This document shows positions 37,031 through 51,229 of a stretch of DNA of 64,000 nucleotides, piece by piece. The notes beneath the pieces were generated by a model. The model was given only the letters and a program-made list of their open reading frames with translations, did no database searches and was not told the origin of the DNA. A program made the translations under genes and the position numbers. Source of the stretch: Cymbidium sinense (taxonomy: Eukaryota; Streptophyta; Magnoliopsida; Asparagales; Orchidaceae); the NCBI GenBank assembly GCA_021442155.1, contig CM038221.1:43843648-43907647 (forward strand). Reading direction: 5' to 3'. Position 1 is the first letter of the stretch. Each line of letters opens with the position of its first letter.

Positions 37031-40000
37031 AAAATAATTTTTCTACCCCCACTAAATAAATCATAATTAAATCTTAAAATAACTCATAACCTCACTTTAA
37101 AGCTTAGGTTATAATCAAGATAATTAAAATATTCAAAAACCCCTTAGCTGAATGTTGAATGTTCTAACATCATACATGGCATCTTGCTTTAGTCTTGAAT
37201 AGGGAGGGTTCACTTTTGAATAGGGAGGGTCTCCACTCTTGCACGATAGAGGAATACTTAACCTATGAGGGCATCCATTATAGTGGAGAACACCTCCTCT
37301 CATTGATTTGGCCAATAATTATATTTTATCATGCATTTAGGCATAATTATCCCAGGCCTTTGTTCAAATGAATATGTCAAAATGATACAAAAATTTGTAA
37401 AATTTTGCATTAGTCTAAGTCATGTCTTCAAGACAATCATGATTTAGTCTCTTAGGGAGTGAGTTTAGGACTCTAGTCTTCTTTATAATTAAATAATAGC
37501 CCTATCTTACACACATACATAAGGCAGGCCTACATGATTTTGAATCATAGGAGGTATTAGGCACCACTCGGTGTTGTAAGTCAAGAGTGGGATGGGTTTA
37601 TCCTCTCTTGTGAGGTAAACCATTGTATCCCATTATCCACTTAAACTTAGGTCGTGCTCTTAACTTATGCTAAAGCTTTCTAGACTTAGGATCCGAGGCC
37701 ATTTATTTTCTTCGGGCTATGAACATAAGTCCTCACCTCTTATGCATTTCCACAATCTTGTGTTGATGGATTATAAATACAACATTCTAATGAAATTTAA
37801 AATCAAACAAAAATAAACTTCCTCTTTCAAATACATGAAGCCTCACTATAGGGTAGATTGGAGTGCTCACTAGGCTTCATAGTATCATAAGTGCTCCCTA
37901 CTTATCCCCTTTTGGAATATAAAAATAAGTCTTCTAAATTGAACTTTCCTACTTGATTTTTAAAAATACCTAATCTTTTGATAGTCTAACCTAAAATCTT
38001 TAGAGATATTTGATTGACTACTTTAATCGAGAGTATTCTTAAAAATTTCCATTTCTTAAGATATAATTAACTATGGAGGTTTACTTTCATAGGGAAGTAA
38101 AGAACCCGGCATAAAATAGACCATGCTTTACTTTTTCATATAAAGTAGGGGAAAGATCTATGGTATATACTAAGATACATCTTCCTTAAGAGTCTTTATT
38201 ATGTGATTAAGTCCATTGTAGGGTGATGTTTCTATCTTTTGAGATGGTGCATCATACCTCAATGTTTTGCACGATCACTTTAATAAGTACCCATTAAGAT
38301 CTGTGTGATGTTCACATGAATCCAAATTAAAACTTTACACACACCCTTAAAGCACCCGTACACCTATCAAGTATCCTAAATTGACTTTTGACCAGCACTA
38401 AGAAGTTAAACTATCAGCGCTTAGGTGCTATTCAAATAGTTAACATGATCAATAATTATAAAATTGTGACACCAACCATGCAGTGCCAAGGCGCGATACA
38501 ACACCTAAGCACCATATTTTCAATGACAAGGAGCTCCCGACATAATAATAATTGTCCAAGTCTATTGCCTAAAGATGCTTTGCGGGTTAATATTCTTGAT
38601 TGAGTCTTATGACTAGGACTGGGTTAACAAAACCTAATTACTCCTTAATGAGGTCCATGTTGATTTTCAATTTCGGAGGGGATATGTTTAAATTGAATGA
38701 AATTCATTATAACTTAAAGTAAATAATCATCCACCCATCCATCATTTATTTGTTAAGGATGACAAGCTAAGAAAACCCTTACTCACAAAAAGATGATGTT
38801 AAATTAAATATATAACTATGTTCATACTCAAATAATCTCATGCTAGTAAAGACATGACTAATGACATCTATCTGCGAGGTTTTTCCACCGAATGCCACCA
38901 CATAAAATGCAAATATGACTAGAACCCTCTGACTAAGTGGCTTTCACATCCATATAGCTTTATTATATTTCGATCATGATAATAGCTCGTATGTTCCCTA
39001 ATGACTTTACTCCTTGAGCTATAAATTATAGAATATATTTAATAGGCAAAAAAATTTTATTAGCTAAGGTTGACTTAAATTTATTACTTTAAATAAATAC
39101 CACCCTAGGTTTATAAAACACCTTCATGCAACTATAGGCTAATAAGGATTCTTGGTAGAATCTAGTTCTCCTGGCTAAGTAGACTAGGGACCACGATATC
39201 CCAGGATTATAGAACCATGAGATCTTGATCAGGCATGTCATCATCCCACCAATATACACTTTAAGTTAAAATGATAGTCATTTATGCCATAGTGCACAGC
39301 ACTAGACATCAATTCATATTAGGTAATATAGGTTTATTTTCCAACCTTAATTGATAGTGCTCTCTTACTGCGATAAGAGGGGTAATTAACTATGAAGGCT
39401 TGCATTCATAGGAAGTGAAACCCAGATCTAGATAAACTCTTATGTAATGTTAGGAAAATTTGGTTGAATATATATCAATCTGCCTCTTGAAAAAATATAC
39501 TCCTACCAATCTCAATAAAGATGGCGGAGAGCATCCTCAAATATATTTTTTTTTCTGAGCAATCAAAAAATAATTGATATAAAGAGAAATTTATTTATAT
39601 TTCACTAATAAATTAATTTTTAAATCAAATGTCCAATAGAAAGTTATAAAATAAAATCCATTTATAATCTTTGGCTATTTAAAAAAAAAGGAACAATCAT
39701 CAGAACTTTGGAAATGTCTATTCCTTAAAAAGCTTGTTTTCCTTTGGTTTCCATGAATAACTTAAATAGGGATTACATATTTAGAATCATTTATGAGAAT
39801 TACATAAGGGATGAGAGCTTTATATTCTAAAAACTAAAATAATAGCCTAAATTTTATATTAAAATATATTATGTGAAACATATTACATATCATGAAAAAT
39901 ATTAAAAATTAAACAATATAATAAATATTATTTTTATTTTTTAACCATATAACTTGACAGAATTTAAATTTATTGATCAAATTTGATGACACTTTCTTGT

Positions 40001-40089
40001 TAGAAACATTCTTTAGCCTACAAAAAGGGCATCAATATGCTCTCAAATGAGGTAGAAATTTGATAAGAATAACCAACTTGGAGTAAAAA
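37031..40089. repeat. Unclassified sequence between the inverted arms, with an internal direct repeat
   Basis: AT-rich, with no coding signal. TAATTAACTATGGAGGTTTACTTTCATAGG.AAGT (near 38057) recurs as TAATTAACTATGAAGGCTTGCATTCATAGGAAGT (near 39385), each followed by a TATAC/ATC-rich stretch and a line about CTTAAGAG or CTTGAAAAA. At least 100 bases are therefore directly repeated about 1.33 kb apart. The origin is not recognised. Confidence 0.45.
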
Positions 40090-40830
40090 AATTAATTTTC
40101 TTAAGAGCCTAATGCATCTAGGCTTTATTGCAAAAATATAATAATCACAAAAATAAACCTATGAAAAGCAAGCAGCTTTATTGTGTACCCTAAAATAAAT
40201 CAAACCAAATTTAAATAAATAATACAAGAACGTGCAGCTAGATACCGCTATACACCTCAAAAAAAGAAAAATGGACGTTAGCTCGTCCTCTGACAATTTT
40301 AGAACTAAAGTTTGATTTATGGGGTCTTTATCAACTTCAAGATTATGCCTTCATAAAGGACCTCCTTAGGCTCCATTGAAACCACGGATGGATATAGTCG
40401 ACTCCATAACCATAAACCACATAGATCCTAACCTATTTCTAGGCTCAAATTATATTTTAAATTCCAAAATAAAATCTTAAATCCTGCAAAACAAACGTTA
40501 TAAAAACATACAACATACTAGCAGTTTATATTATAAACATATAGGCTTAGCATTAGTGATTGACAAGCCCACGTCTAGGGCTATGCTTAGGGACTTAAGT
40601 AGCACTTGCAAGCAAATAGCTTTTATTTTATATTTATTATAGCGGTCCCTTTAAGCACAACTCTTTATAGAAAACAGTATTAGGCTAAAAAGAACGCCCT
40701 AACATCCAGACTAGCGAGCAGACAATCCTAGCCATCCAGTCTAAAATAGTACACCATAAAACAAGAAAAAGTATCACATCACATCAACACATCAAGAATT
40801 CTAGGGTGACTAGTATACTAGTATGTGAAA
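40090..40830 (-). repeat. Inverted-repeat arm X, minus orientation
   Basis: Reverse-complement partner of 36290-37030 (TAGCCATCCAGTCTAAAATAGT, CTTATAGAAAACAGTATTAGGC, AACCTATGAAAAGCA). The AT-rich body of copy B continues to the right of it, just as the AT-rich body of the inverted relative continues to the left of the other arm. Confidence 0.65.
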
Positions 40831-43800
40831 CGAAGGCTTGTGTGGCAAGTTCACTCTAGGCTTTGTTTCATTTTAAATTTGATTTCAATTCGAAATTTGT
40901 TTATTTTTACCATTGGATGATTTCGATTTAAATAATTTAATTTATTTTAGATTTGATTCTAATTTTAGGTTTACTTTTATGTTGAAGTTGAATTTAGATT
41001 TTCAAGAATGATGAATAGAATAACTTCTATTGTGAATATAACCAAATCTATTCAACATCCTAATCCTAATACTGAAATTTTCACTATAATGTGAAAATTT
41101 ATTCTAATAATCAAACTAAGAACCTAAGTATCTTAATTAATCCATTTACTTGAACAATTTAGTTGAATTGATTTGATTTGATTTGATTTAGATTTTGAGT
41201 TTGTTTAACTTCATGTATTTTGATTGATTAATTTTGGATTCATTAGATATTAGTTTTATTTGATTAAATTTTGATAATTCAATATCCTTTAAATTAATAT
41301 CTGATTTCTTTCATTTGGGTTTTAATTTGAGATTTTACTTTATATGATTAATGTTGATTATATTATTTCAATGCTATTCTTATCATTTCACTTAAACTTG
41401 ATTTGGTTTGGTGAATATATTCCAATTAACTTATGATTTAATTGAAGTCCAATGTGCTCTTTTATTTGAATTCCAAGTAAGGGTTCAATTCCCTAAATTT
41501 AGTCATTTAGTTTATATATTGATCATTTTTGATTTGATGATCGACTTAATTTAATTTAATTAATTTCTTATCTTAGCTTAATAGGTTTATTTGTTTTGTT
41601 TGAATATTATGTTGATTTGTTTATTTTGATGTTATTTAGAATTGATAGTAACTGGAAAGGATTTGATGACTTGGAGCTTGCATTTAAGTTTATGTTTCTT
41701 TAATTTGATTAAGATTTAAGACAAATTTATTGTAATTATTCAATTTCACATATTTTTTATTGATAATTTTATTTATTTATTTAAAGTTTGATCAATTTAT
41801 AATTTAGTCTTTCTATTGAATTTAATTTGAGTAGTTATTAAATTTGTTATTAAATTTGAATATTTTAATTTGATTGATTTAGTTTAATGATTATTTAGTT
41901 TAGTTTAGTTATGTTTGATTTAATTTAGATGATTTGACTAGGATTTATTTGATTTAATCGAGGTTCTAACTCAATTTACAATTTCAATTCAAAGATATAT
42001 TGATTAAATTGTACCTTTTATTAATGAGTTAATGATTGGCTTTATTGAATTTTATTAATTTGTATTGATTATAGTTGATGATTATTTGGTTTAATTTGAT
42101 TGATCTTTTATTTTAGTTTAATTGATTTATTAGATTTGTTTAAATTTCATATTGATTTGTGTATTTTTAATGTCGTTTGAGATTGGTAATAAATTAAGTG
42201 AATTATTTTTATTTAGACTTCAATTAAGCTTGATTATTAGAGTTTCATTCAATTTGATTCATTTATTGTCCTTAATTAATAATTCATGGTGAATTTGATT
42301 ATTTAAACTTATATATATATAATGATTAATTAGTTCATTTTATTTGAATAGTTTGAATTAGATCTAATTTGGCTATACATTGAATTGATTAGAGATTATC
42401 TTAATTTCATTTGATTTAGTTTAATTGTTGTCTAATGATTAGTCTAGGTGAATTTAGTTCATGAGTACTTTAATTTAAGGTTTAATGGTTAATTATTTCA
42501 TCTAATTCAAATAGGTTGAATTACATCTAACTTGATTATGTATTGAATTAATTAAATCCAATTTAATTTTATTTGATTTGATTTGTCCCATTTTTTTATA
42601 AAATTAACTAAAGTTTAATTTAATTTAGGTTAATTAGTTTTTGAAATTTTTAATTTAGTTTGATTTCTTTAGATATTAATGGTGTAGTTAATGGTTGGAT
42701 GATTTAGACTAACTTGATTAAATTTAATTGAGAAATTAATTTAATTAAGCTTAAGTTTATGTTTGATTAGATTTAGGTTTAATTTGGTTTAGTTTTGAAT
42801 AGGGACCAGATAATATTCCCTTGATTCAATTTAGGTTTTGGTTACTATAAGTATTATTTTATTCATGAATTTAGTTTGATATTTAATTTGTTGGAATTTG
42901 GTTTCAATAAGTTCAATTAATTTTGATTCTAATGATTTATTAAACCCTAAATCTAAGTGATTTTTAGATTTTTGTAACTTCATAGGATTATATTATTTTC
43001 TTAAGGTTCTTTGATGTTAATTAAAGTGATTTAAATGATTATGATTATTTTTATAATTTACTAACATTTTAAATTAATTAGTTTATGAATTAGGCATTTG
43101 AACTTTGAAATTTAATATCTATTAATCCATTCAGCATTTTGATTTAAAATTTTAATGGTATGTGTATTTTAACCTCAATTACAGACCCTAATAGTTTTAG
43201 ATCAATTTGATTAATATTTTTTGTTTAATTAAGGTTTGAGTATTTTTAATTAAACTCAAATTAACTCAACAAAACCTAATATAATTTGGGGATTTTTAGT
43301 TTAATAGATTTTGCTCACTAAGATGAATCCATGGAGCCCTCATTTACATTTTTTAGTTTAGTATTTTATTTTTTATGATTCTTTAAAGTTTTGGGCATTT
43401 TTCAGCAGTTTTTAAATGCATAAATGCAGAAAATCCGATTTTTCTATTTAAACCAGTCAACACCACATGGCACTAATGAGGTGGGCCCTTTTCGCATGGC
43501 AAGCGCGGGTTGGTCCACGCGGGATCCACATAGATCCCTTGTTAAAATGGCAGTGGGACGTGGGTTCGAGTAGGACAGGCCGATCAGAGATCGGATGGTC
43601 AAGAATTGATCTGCGGATCCTTAAGAGATAAAATTGAATAGTGCAGCTAGATCAGAGCCACCAATTCTAAATAGAAAGAATGAACGACTCAGATTTTGTC
43701 CCTACATCATCCGCGAGAATCGAGAGGCGTTCTCTCTTTGAGCATGATCGTCGACGATCTAGGTGGTGGATGCGCTCGATTTCTGTTGCAAATCGATCAA

Positions 43801-46800
43801 GAGTCGATTTGCAACCAATCCAAGTGGTTGGATCTCGATGGTGAGCAATTTTACTTCATAAAGGACCAAACTGAGCTAAAGTGGTGGCGGTTTGGAGTGA
43901 TACCTTGTCGGCATTTATCATCGACGGTCAATATGCTTCAAGCACCTTTAGCTCATCAAAATGAAGCTTTGGGATGAATTTTGTGTCTCGTCTCCTGGCA
44001 AATCATCGTGGAGACCAAGCTCTGCCCATCCTCTACCAGCTTTGGTCATTTTCTAGCTTTTGAGGCTTGGTAAAGGGTCGGTCAAGTTCTCCATAAACAT
44101 AGAACATGTAGGAATAGCCAATTGAGGAGAAGGATCACTCCTCCCCCCATTTTTTTCTGTTTGGCCATGAGGTTAGCCGCCAACCAAGGCCAAATTACCA
44201 CTTGCCGACAGCAAGGGATTTTGGAAAAGGATCAGTCGAGCTCCTCCTTTCTACAAGAATGTGTCTAGATGATTACAATCCAAATCCAAGCTCTTCTTCC
44301 TCTTCTTTCTCTCTTGGCCGAGAGCGGTGCCATGGAGAAGTCCTAGGATGGCTGGAATCCGACCGGCGGCGACTAGAGACTTAAGGAAAGGATCTATTGA
44401 ACTCCTCTCGCTCACTGTAATGCCTTGGAATGGTTAGAGCCCCACTAGGACAGCCCCCTCCACTTTCTTTCCTCTTGACCGAGACCCCTCCTTCTCCTAT
44501 GGATTTTTTCTTCTCTTCTTCTTCTTCTTCCTCTTTTTTTTTTTTGTCCAAAGTTTCATATGGCTGCTATAGATGATTGGGAAGTTTGTTTTCTTCTTCC
44601 CCCACCAACTCAAGCCATCTCCCTAAAAGTCTAAGAAGGAGGAATGGTGGTTTATGGTGGCCATGTGCAAAATAATTAGTTTTGGATTATTCTTTCTTTA
44701 TGTTTGATTTTGTTGACTTTCATGATCATCTCATCTCTCTCTCCTTCTAACTTAGGCTGATTTTTTAATTTGGCTAAGACCTATTTGCTTTCTTTAACTT
44801 GAGATGATTTGATCATTAGTTGGTTTGTTGGATATGAGACCATTGCAATTGGACATGTATAGTTTTTTTAGATAATAATTCAAATGAGTTTGGATTAAAT
44901 GATTCAAGTTGACTTTTGGGATTAAGCTTTCATCATGTCTAATTTATCATTTGATGTATTAAGAGCCAATTAATAAATCATATGTGAATTTAGTTTTTTT
45001 TATGATTTCTTTAATCTAAATGAGTCAAATTGACTCAAGTAGCATGATTGGTTATCATGGAGTTAAATTAAGCTTGATTTTTGTTTGGTTGTTCATTTAT
45101 GATTTTTTTATTAGTTAATTTCATTTCAATTATATTTTGGTTTGAACCTAAGTCGATCTTTTTTGATCGAAATGAGTTAATTTTGGTTTAATTGTGTCAA
45201 ATAAAAAATTTGGCTCGATCAAAGTATGTTTAGACTCTAATCATATTTTATTAAGCTATCAAGATGATTTAGATTAATTGATTCCATTTGATTTGATTTT
45301 AATTCTAATTTTGACTCATTTTGACCCAAATTGGGTTTAATGAATCAAATTGAATTCACTTGAGTTAAATGATCAAATTGACCAAATTAAACCTAAATGA
45401 GTATTGAATTATGTTTATTTATGATTTTAAAATAATTTTGGATATTTGATTTAAATTAATTTCAATTTAATTTGGATTTTAGCTCAATCAGTTTCATTTG
45501 AGTCTATTTGGATCAAGTGACCTAATTAACCTATTTGAGAGCTTATTGGGTTCAGATTTATTTATATTTATATTTATATTTAAGCATATTTATTTGATGG
45601 TTTTGAGCCTTTGGAATAATTCAATTTGGCCAAATTTTGGTTTGTTGACTTTTGACTTAATGGGGCCAACATGAATCAATTCTAGGTCAAATGTCCTATT
45701 TTCCACTTTGAACCTCATTTGGATTTATTTTTGAGTTCATTTATATTTATGCATTGATTATATATTTTTTGTTCAATTTAATTTGGTTTAATTTTGATTT
45801 AATTTGATTTTATTTGGACTTTGGTGATTTTGAGCTTAAATAGGTTAATTGAGTTAATCAACCTAATTACTTCAACTCAGGCTCAATTGAATTTAAATTT
45901 AAATTCAAATATATTTAATTTATATTTCTATTGAGTTTGGTTAGATTTGGGTTTAATCTAGGTTCATCTGATCCGATTTGGCTAGGACAGGTCCTAGATC
46001 AGGTCCTAGAAAGATCTATGTGGATGACCCAGCCTTTTACTCTAGCATATTGAGTTTGATTCGATTTCAAATTTGATTTTAATTTCAAGTTTTAAAGTTT
46101 GATTCGGTTTGTTATTTTATTTTGTTTTGTTTACCTAGCTACTAAGCATAGTATCCTAAGTGCCTAATTAGGGAACTCCTAATCTAATATTAGGGGACCT
46201 AATTACTGATCATGAATGATGTTAACCTCATCCGAAAATGAGGTTATTTGAGAAAATGTATCTTGTAGGGAATTCTCTAGTGAGATCATTGAATGAGAAC
46301 AATAGTGATTTTTGGCAAGTTCATTTTAAGTGTTTGAGTAGCTTTATCCAAGTTGGTAAATAGGCAGCCACAATTGTGGAGTTAAACATGAGAATATCCT
46401 TTCTTATGGTGAATTCAACTTTAAGACAAGTTGATTTAGGCAACTTTAATTGAATGCTTTGTTTACTTAAGCACTTCACATGCTAATTTAAGTGCTTGTT
46501 AGCTCAATGAATGTATTTCATGATGGTGAAATAACTTAATTAACTTGGCTATGGTTCACTAAATATAAATTAGTTCTCTAATTCATGTATATTTTATATT
46601 AAAGCCTAGAAGAACTTGAAATGAATCTTTAAGTCCAATTCATTCTATTTACTATGAATTATTGAGTCCATCATGCCTTATCTGATTTGATAGAATATAA
46701 TTAGATTAATTGTATGTATTGTATAAAATATTTAACACCCACTTTGGAGATCTTTCATTATTTATTACTAGTTTATTTGTGCCTTTAATCTTTAGTGGAA

Positions 46801-47842
46801 AATTACAAAACACACTAAGAAACAAATCTTTGAAATATTGTTAAAGAATTGTTAATCATTAAATAAGATGTTGTCTTAAAGAAGGTTAGAAGCTAGAGAT
46901 AGTCAAAATAAAGAAAATATTTAATAATATTAGCGAGGCCACACTAAGAATCTTCTTTGAACAAATGTCTCAAAATAAAATATTAGTTGTAATTCTTCTT
47001 TGCTCGAGTCTTTTTGGATGAAATTGAAAATGAAACTTCTTAGTACTCACTTGCACAAGAAGGACACTAATATGTGGAGGTCCTTGCTATTGTTAGCAAA
47101 AAAATATGTTGCTAAAAGAATTCCATAAGTGAGCAAAGTAAAAAATAAAAAATAAAAGAGTTCATGAAAAAGAACTTAAGTTCAAAGTATGAATGAAAAT
47201 TCTGATGTATCTAGCCTAACAATCTTAATCCCCACGTCTCATAAAAACTATGCTAATCCTAATGATTAGCTTTGAAATGTACATAAGGATTTTGATCCAA
47301 TAAATAGATGATTCTAATTATCTAAGCCAGTTTTGAACTTAAAAAGATGAAAATTTCTAAGAGAGTCATCAAAGCCCTACTTTTATGAGCACTTCAAAAA
47401 ATTGGGTATTAGCAATTTAAAGTGAAGTTTGATTATTTTCATAAGCTTTATTGTTGTAGCTCTCTTCTATTTTTCTGAAATATTGATTGACATCAGTTGA
47501 TGCTAGTAATATAATTTAGCAGAGGATTTCCTATTTCATGATGGCAGAATTGTTCTTTTTCTTGGAGGATGAGTGATTCTTATTTTAAGGAGCTTTTTTA
47601 TCACAAATTATTTTAATCATTTCGAGAAGTATTTCTGATGAAAAGTATAGGAAAAATCATTTAAGGCTTAATTGCTGTGTTCGTTTGCCCCTTCTCATGA
47701 TAATAAGATGTTTGTATTTCTTATCATTATTTCGTTCATCGATGAAAATAAATGATTGTTATGATTATTTCTAATTTTTTATTTATTTTTGCCTTATTTT
47801 TTTAAATATTTTTGTCTTTCTCCTACGGTTTTTTTTGATTAG

Positions 47843-47931
<89 letters not shown>

Positions 47932-47949
47932 AATCATTGGTAGACCGAA
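40831..47949 (+). repeat. Long AT-rich repeat, copy B of segmental duplication
   Basis: From about 42915 onward it is the direct duplicate of 1-4640, with high identity and the same zone order: GC-richer patch 43400-44540, AT-rich text to 46120, tail to 47940. 40831-42914 would correspond to sequence left of the window. Differences from copy A are many short indels of 3-15 bases, plus about 90 extra bases at 47650-47740. It runs directly into the subtilase promoter, now separated from it by MULE 1. Probably part of a very long LTR or LARD; no gag or pol. Confidence 0.7.
47845..47928. repeat. (AT)n microsatellite
   Basis: About 84 bases of AT repeats just left of MULE 1. Copy A has a T-run (4592-4606) at this place, so the AT tract expanded only in copy B. 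Confidence 0.95.
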
Positions 47950-47958
47950 AAAAAATAT
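47950..47958 (+). other. Left target-site duplication of MULE 1
   Basis: AAAAAATAT, repeated exactly at 55590-55598. Copy A has the uninterrupted site GAAAAAATATTTGTGATTG at 4629-4647, so the empty site is preserved in the same window. Confidence 0.93.
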
Positions 47959-48330
47959 GGCAATTTTTTTTAAAATAGATGCGGTTAAAAGCTGAAATTA
48001 GCTAATTGAGTATTGATAAAAAAAATTTAAGAATAATTCTGATCGCTTCTTGGGCATTCTCGTCGAAGAACGGCGTGATGGCGTACCCTGAAAAAGTGGC
48101 GATGGATAATTAGGCGGCCAGCTTTTCAGGATCGCCCAATTCTTAATGGTACCGGTACCCCTAATTGGGCGGTCATTCACGTTTAGGGCGATCCTCGACC
48201 CAGGCCTCGGTTTTCCTCGATTTCTTCCTCGAACTCGCTCTCCGCTCGTAGGCATGACCGTCAGAGCCGAGCCGTCCTCGCCCTCTCGAACTTCGGCCGC
48301 CCGGCGTAGGTCTCACCGCTGCATTGCGTT
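47959..48330 (+). repeat. Left terminal inverted repeat of MULE 1
   Basis: Aligns with the reverse complement of 55215-55589. Shared blocks are the first 18 bases, ATTGATAAAAAAAATTTAAG, AGGCCTCGGTTTTCCTCGAT, TCTCCGCTCGTAGG and TAGGTCTCACCGCT. The middle third is less alike. ORFs across this repeat are shadows of GC-rich non-coding sequence. Confidence 0.88.
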
Positions 48331-48429
48331 TTTTCCGCGTTTAAATAGAAACTTTTATTTTTCCATTATTCGCTTTGACGACGTTTAACTACTTCCTCTC
48401 TCATTTAACGTTGGAAGTCAACTTTAGTG

Positions 48430-50800
48430 CAAGATGAATAGAGAATTTGTTTCCCCAATACTTTTATGGAGAGTATCGATGAGCAATTGTCAAGTTATGT
48501 GGGAGGTCAATCGTCAATTAAGGTTGGGTCCACGCACCTTGCGGCATTGAACAGCTTATGAGAAGCTTGCACATCGCCGAGTGCCACCGTTACTCTAACG
48601 TCGTTATCCGGAGTAGCGGTTATAGCGTCATATCGGCGATGGCGTTTGTGAAGTTACACTTGTGGCTTCCGTCGGATGTTGGTGTTGTATGTCGAAGTGG
48701 AAGATGTTATATTGCATCACATCACTGATCCGGTAGTAAGGTCGATATATCGCGATCGATTTCGCCGCACAAGAACATCCAGGATACAACGATGAGTTTA
48801 TTCCGGTAGTTTGTCATAATTTATCGATTAAACTTGTAACAATTAATATGATAATTAGTTCTGAACTTTTAAGTTATGTGGCAGTGATGATCTTTGTCTG
48901 GTTGGATGAACATGTACTGAGAGTCTTTGCGGTTGGAGATGAGTATCGCATGAGTAGTGGGTCAAGTAGTGAGTGCGGGGTATTAGTGATGATATTTGTT
49001 GATTGAGTTAAAGTACACGAGAATAACATACTCTGGCGAGAAATCACTCATTTAATGTTGACAGTGAGAGTCAAATGTTGTCCACAAAGCGAGTATGTCG
49101 GATGTGTAAAACTACGCGGTGGGACAACGATGTTTACTTTGGCCCCATCGGCGCTCTAAATGATGAAATTGAAAATTCCAAATGACATTCCGAAGGTATG
49201 TGTTTTGCAAGTAATGAGTTTGCAATTTGCTATTGTCGGGTGGTCCATAGTAAATAATGTACAATTCCGCGTTACCTCTAACGGGAAGAACTACCGGTTG
49301 TATGTAAAACGATAGTCATACAAGGCCTATTGGCGTTTACATTGTAGCATCGCCAGGGTGCTTGGAGAATATCAAAAGTTGGTGAAAATCATAGATGTGT
49401 CAATGCGGTAAGTTCATCCGGTCATCACAGTGTTGTTGTTTCATAGCATACTACATCAAACCACGTGACGCAGATTGATTTGAAACCTAGAGATTATAGG
49501 TAGGATGGAGTCAAAATTTAATGTTAAAGTTTCATATATGAAAGCATGGGATGCAAGGCGAAGGCAATAAAAGCAATATTCGGTAGGCGGAAGAGTCCTA
49601 CAGGACTCTCGATCTTTTATATCTGTCGGTTTACTACTTTACTGCTACGTCTGAGTCTACCAAGACGCGAATTTTTAGAGACTTTTTTGGGCTTTCGGAC
49701 CTTCAATACTGGGATGGAGTTGCTGCAGACCTGTTTTAAGCTTAGATGGTACATTTCTGTTGGGCAAGTATCGTGGCACATTATTAACCGCATCGCAATA
49801 ATGGGTTGTTTCCTTTAGCTTTGTTGTGGAATCGAAAATGTTGATTCGTGGTTGTGGTTTTGTTGTTACGCATGATATATTACCCGTGTGTAGACGTGAT
49901 TTATGCATAATATCGATAAACATCTTTGGTCTCTTCGTGGATGCAAAGAGATTTTTCCTTGCAGCGCGTAGGCATTGTTTGCGTCATTTGCGTGAGAATT
50001 TTAAAAAAAGTCTGCCGCAGGAATTCGATGTTGAGTTTGTATGCCAAAAGATGTACATGGCGGTAACGATGATGTTCGTCAATTCAACCATTTGATGCGG
50101 GGACATTAAAATGTGAGCGAAGAAGCATACAATTGGCTTGAGCGTGACCGTAAAATGGTCACTTGTGCGCGATGGTGGTATCGTTATGGGACAATGACAA
50201 CATCCCGAGTGCTTTAACGGTGTCCGAAGCGGGCGTGGTTTACCAATTCGGGGTTTAATCTATCTACTATAACTTAGTAGCTTTGTTCATGAAACGATTA
50301 TCCACCGCTACTCGAAGAGGAAGTAAACTTGTCTATTTATACGGTTCTCCACACTTATCTGACGTCTTGAAAGGGAGGCTAGGCATTTCCGAACTTAATA
50401 TAAATCCACATGAGATCTGGTTTTGATAGGTCAGATCGTTGATTTATTAGATAATGGCACGTGTGTTTGTAATTGTGGTAGAACAATCATATATCATTGT
50501 CCACATGTCATTGTTGGGATTTTGGCGGTTAAACCACCTCGTCGCGTCACGCGATCTACACTGTTGTATAGGCGACATACATAAATGAATTTCATACTCT
50601 ACCAGATCGCTCTGATTGGCCATCCTTCAGTGAAGAGCTTGGATTAGTCACGTTCGAACTTTAGGCAGAAGTAACCGCGACGAATAGATTGAAACACAAT
50701 GGATGAAAACGCAGGTTCAAGTCGCAGAACTTGTAGCATATGCAAAATATCTGGTCACTTCTGGTCATCGTGCATAACATTGGCGGGCGGTATATTTTCC
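48430..50800 (+). pseudogene. MURA-type transposase relict of MULE 1
   Basis: Transposase that would cut and move the element. Domain order is intact but frames change often. The MuDR DNA-binding region ends with FRVTSNGKNYRLYVKR and VSYMKAWDARRRQ. The DDE region has LDGTFLLGKYRGTLL, with the first catalytic Asp at 49745, VVTHDILP and HCLRHLRENFKK (49975-50010). A SWIM-type motif near 50455-50515 reads CVCNCGRTIIYHCPH. A CCHC knuckle at 50731-50772 reads CSICKISGHFWSSC. This set (MuDR, MULE, SWIM, zf-CCHC) is diagnostic of plant MURA proteins. Many stops and frameshifts make it non-functional as read. MULE 2 carries the same gene on its minus strand. Confidence 0.88.
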
Positions 50801-51229
50801 GATAGGACAATGCTTGTTTTTCCCTTTCAGATTTTACAATATTGACACTAATTTATTTGAGATTCTTTCTTTGTCGGTATGGTAGAGACCACCCGCATGC
50901 TAGGCGTCGGCGACATATCTTTGACGATCAGGGCAGAGCGGTAGTAATATGGTGTTGGTTTTAATGTGCACTACATTTTATTTTTTTGGTTTGATAACCA
51001 ACTTCATAGTCATGTACAAGTTAAGCAACTTCTGATAATGAACATTTGTTTATTGTCCATTTGTGAGAATTGGGTGATTAGTGTATGTTTATGTGCTTTG
51101 AGAATTAAATGTGCCAACTTGATAGGATGGAATATGCTTGCAAGGCTTCTAAATGTTGTATGAAAAGAATTTGATATGATACAAAATACTAACTATTTTG
51201 TTCTTATATACTTAAATCATTATCCAACA

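Noticed and set aside
47998..48388. Overlapping plus and minus ORFs in the MULE 1 left terminal repeat
   Set aside because: Both strands are open because the repeat is GC-rich; the right repeat does not keep either frame.
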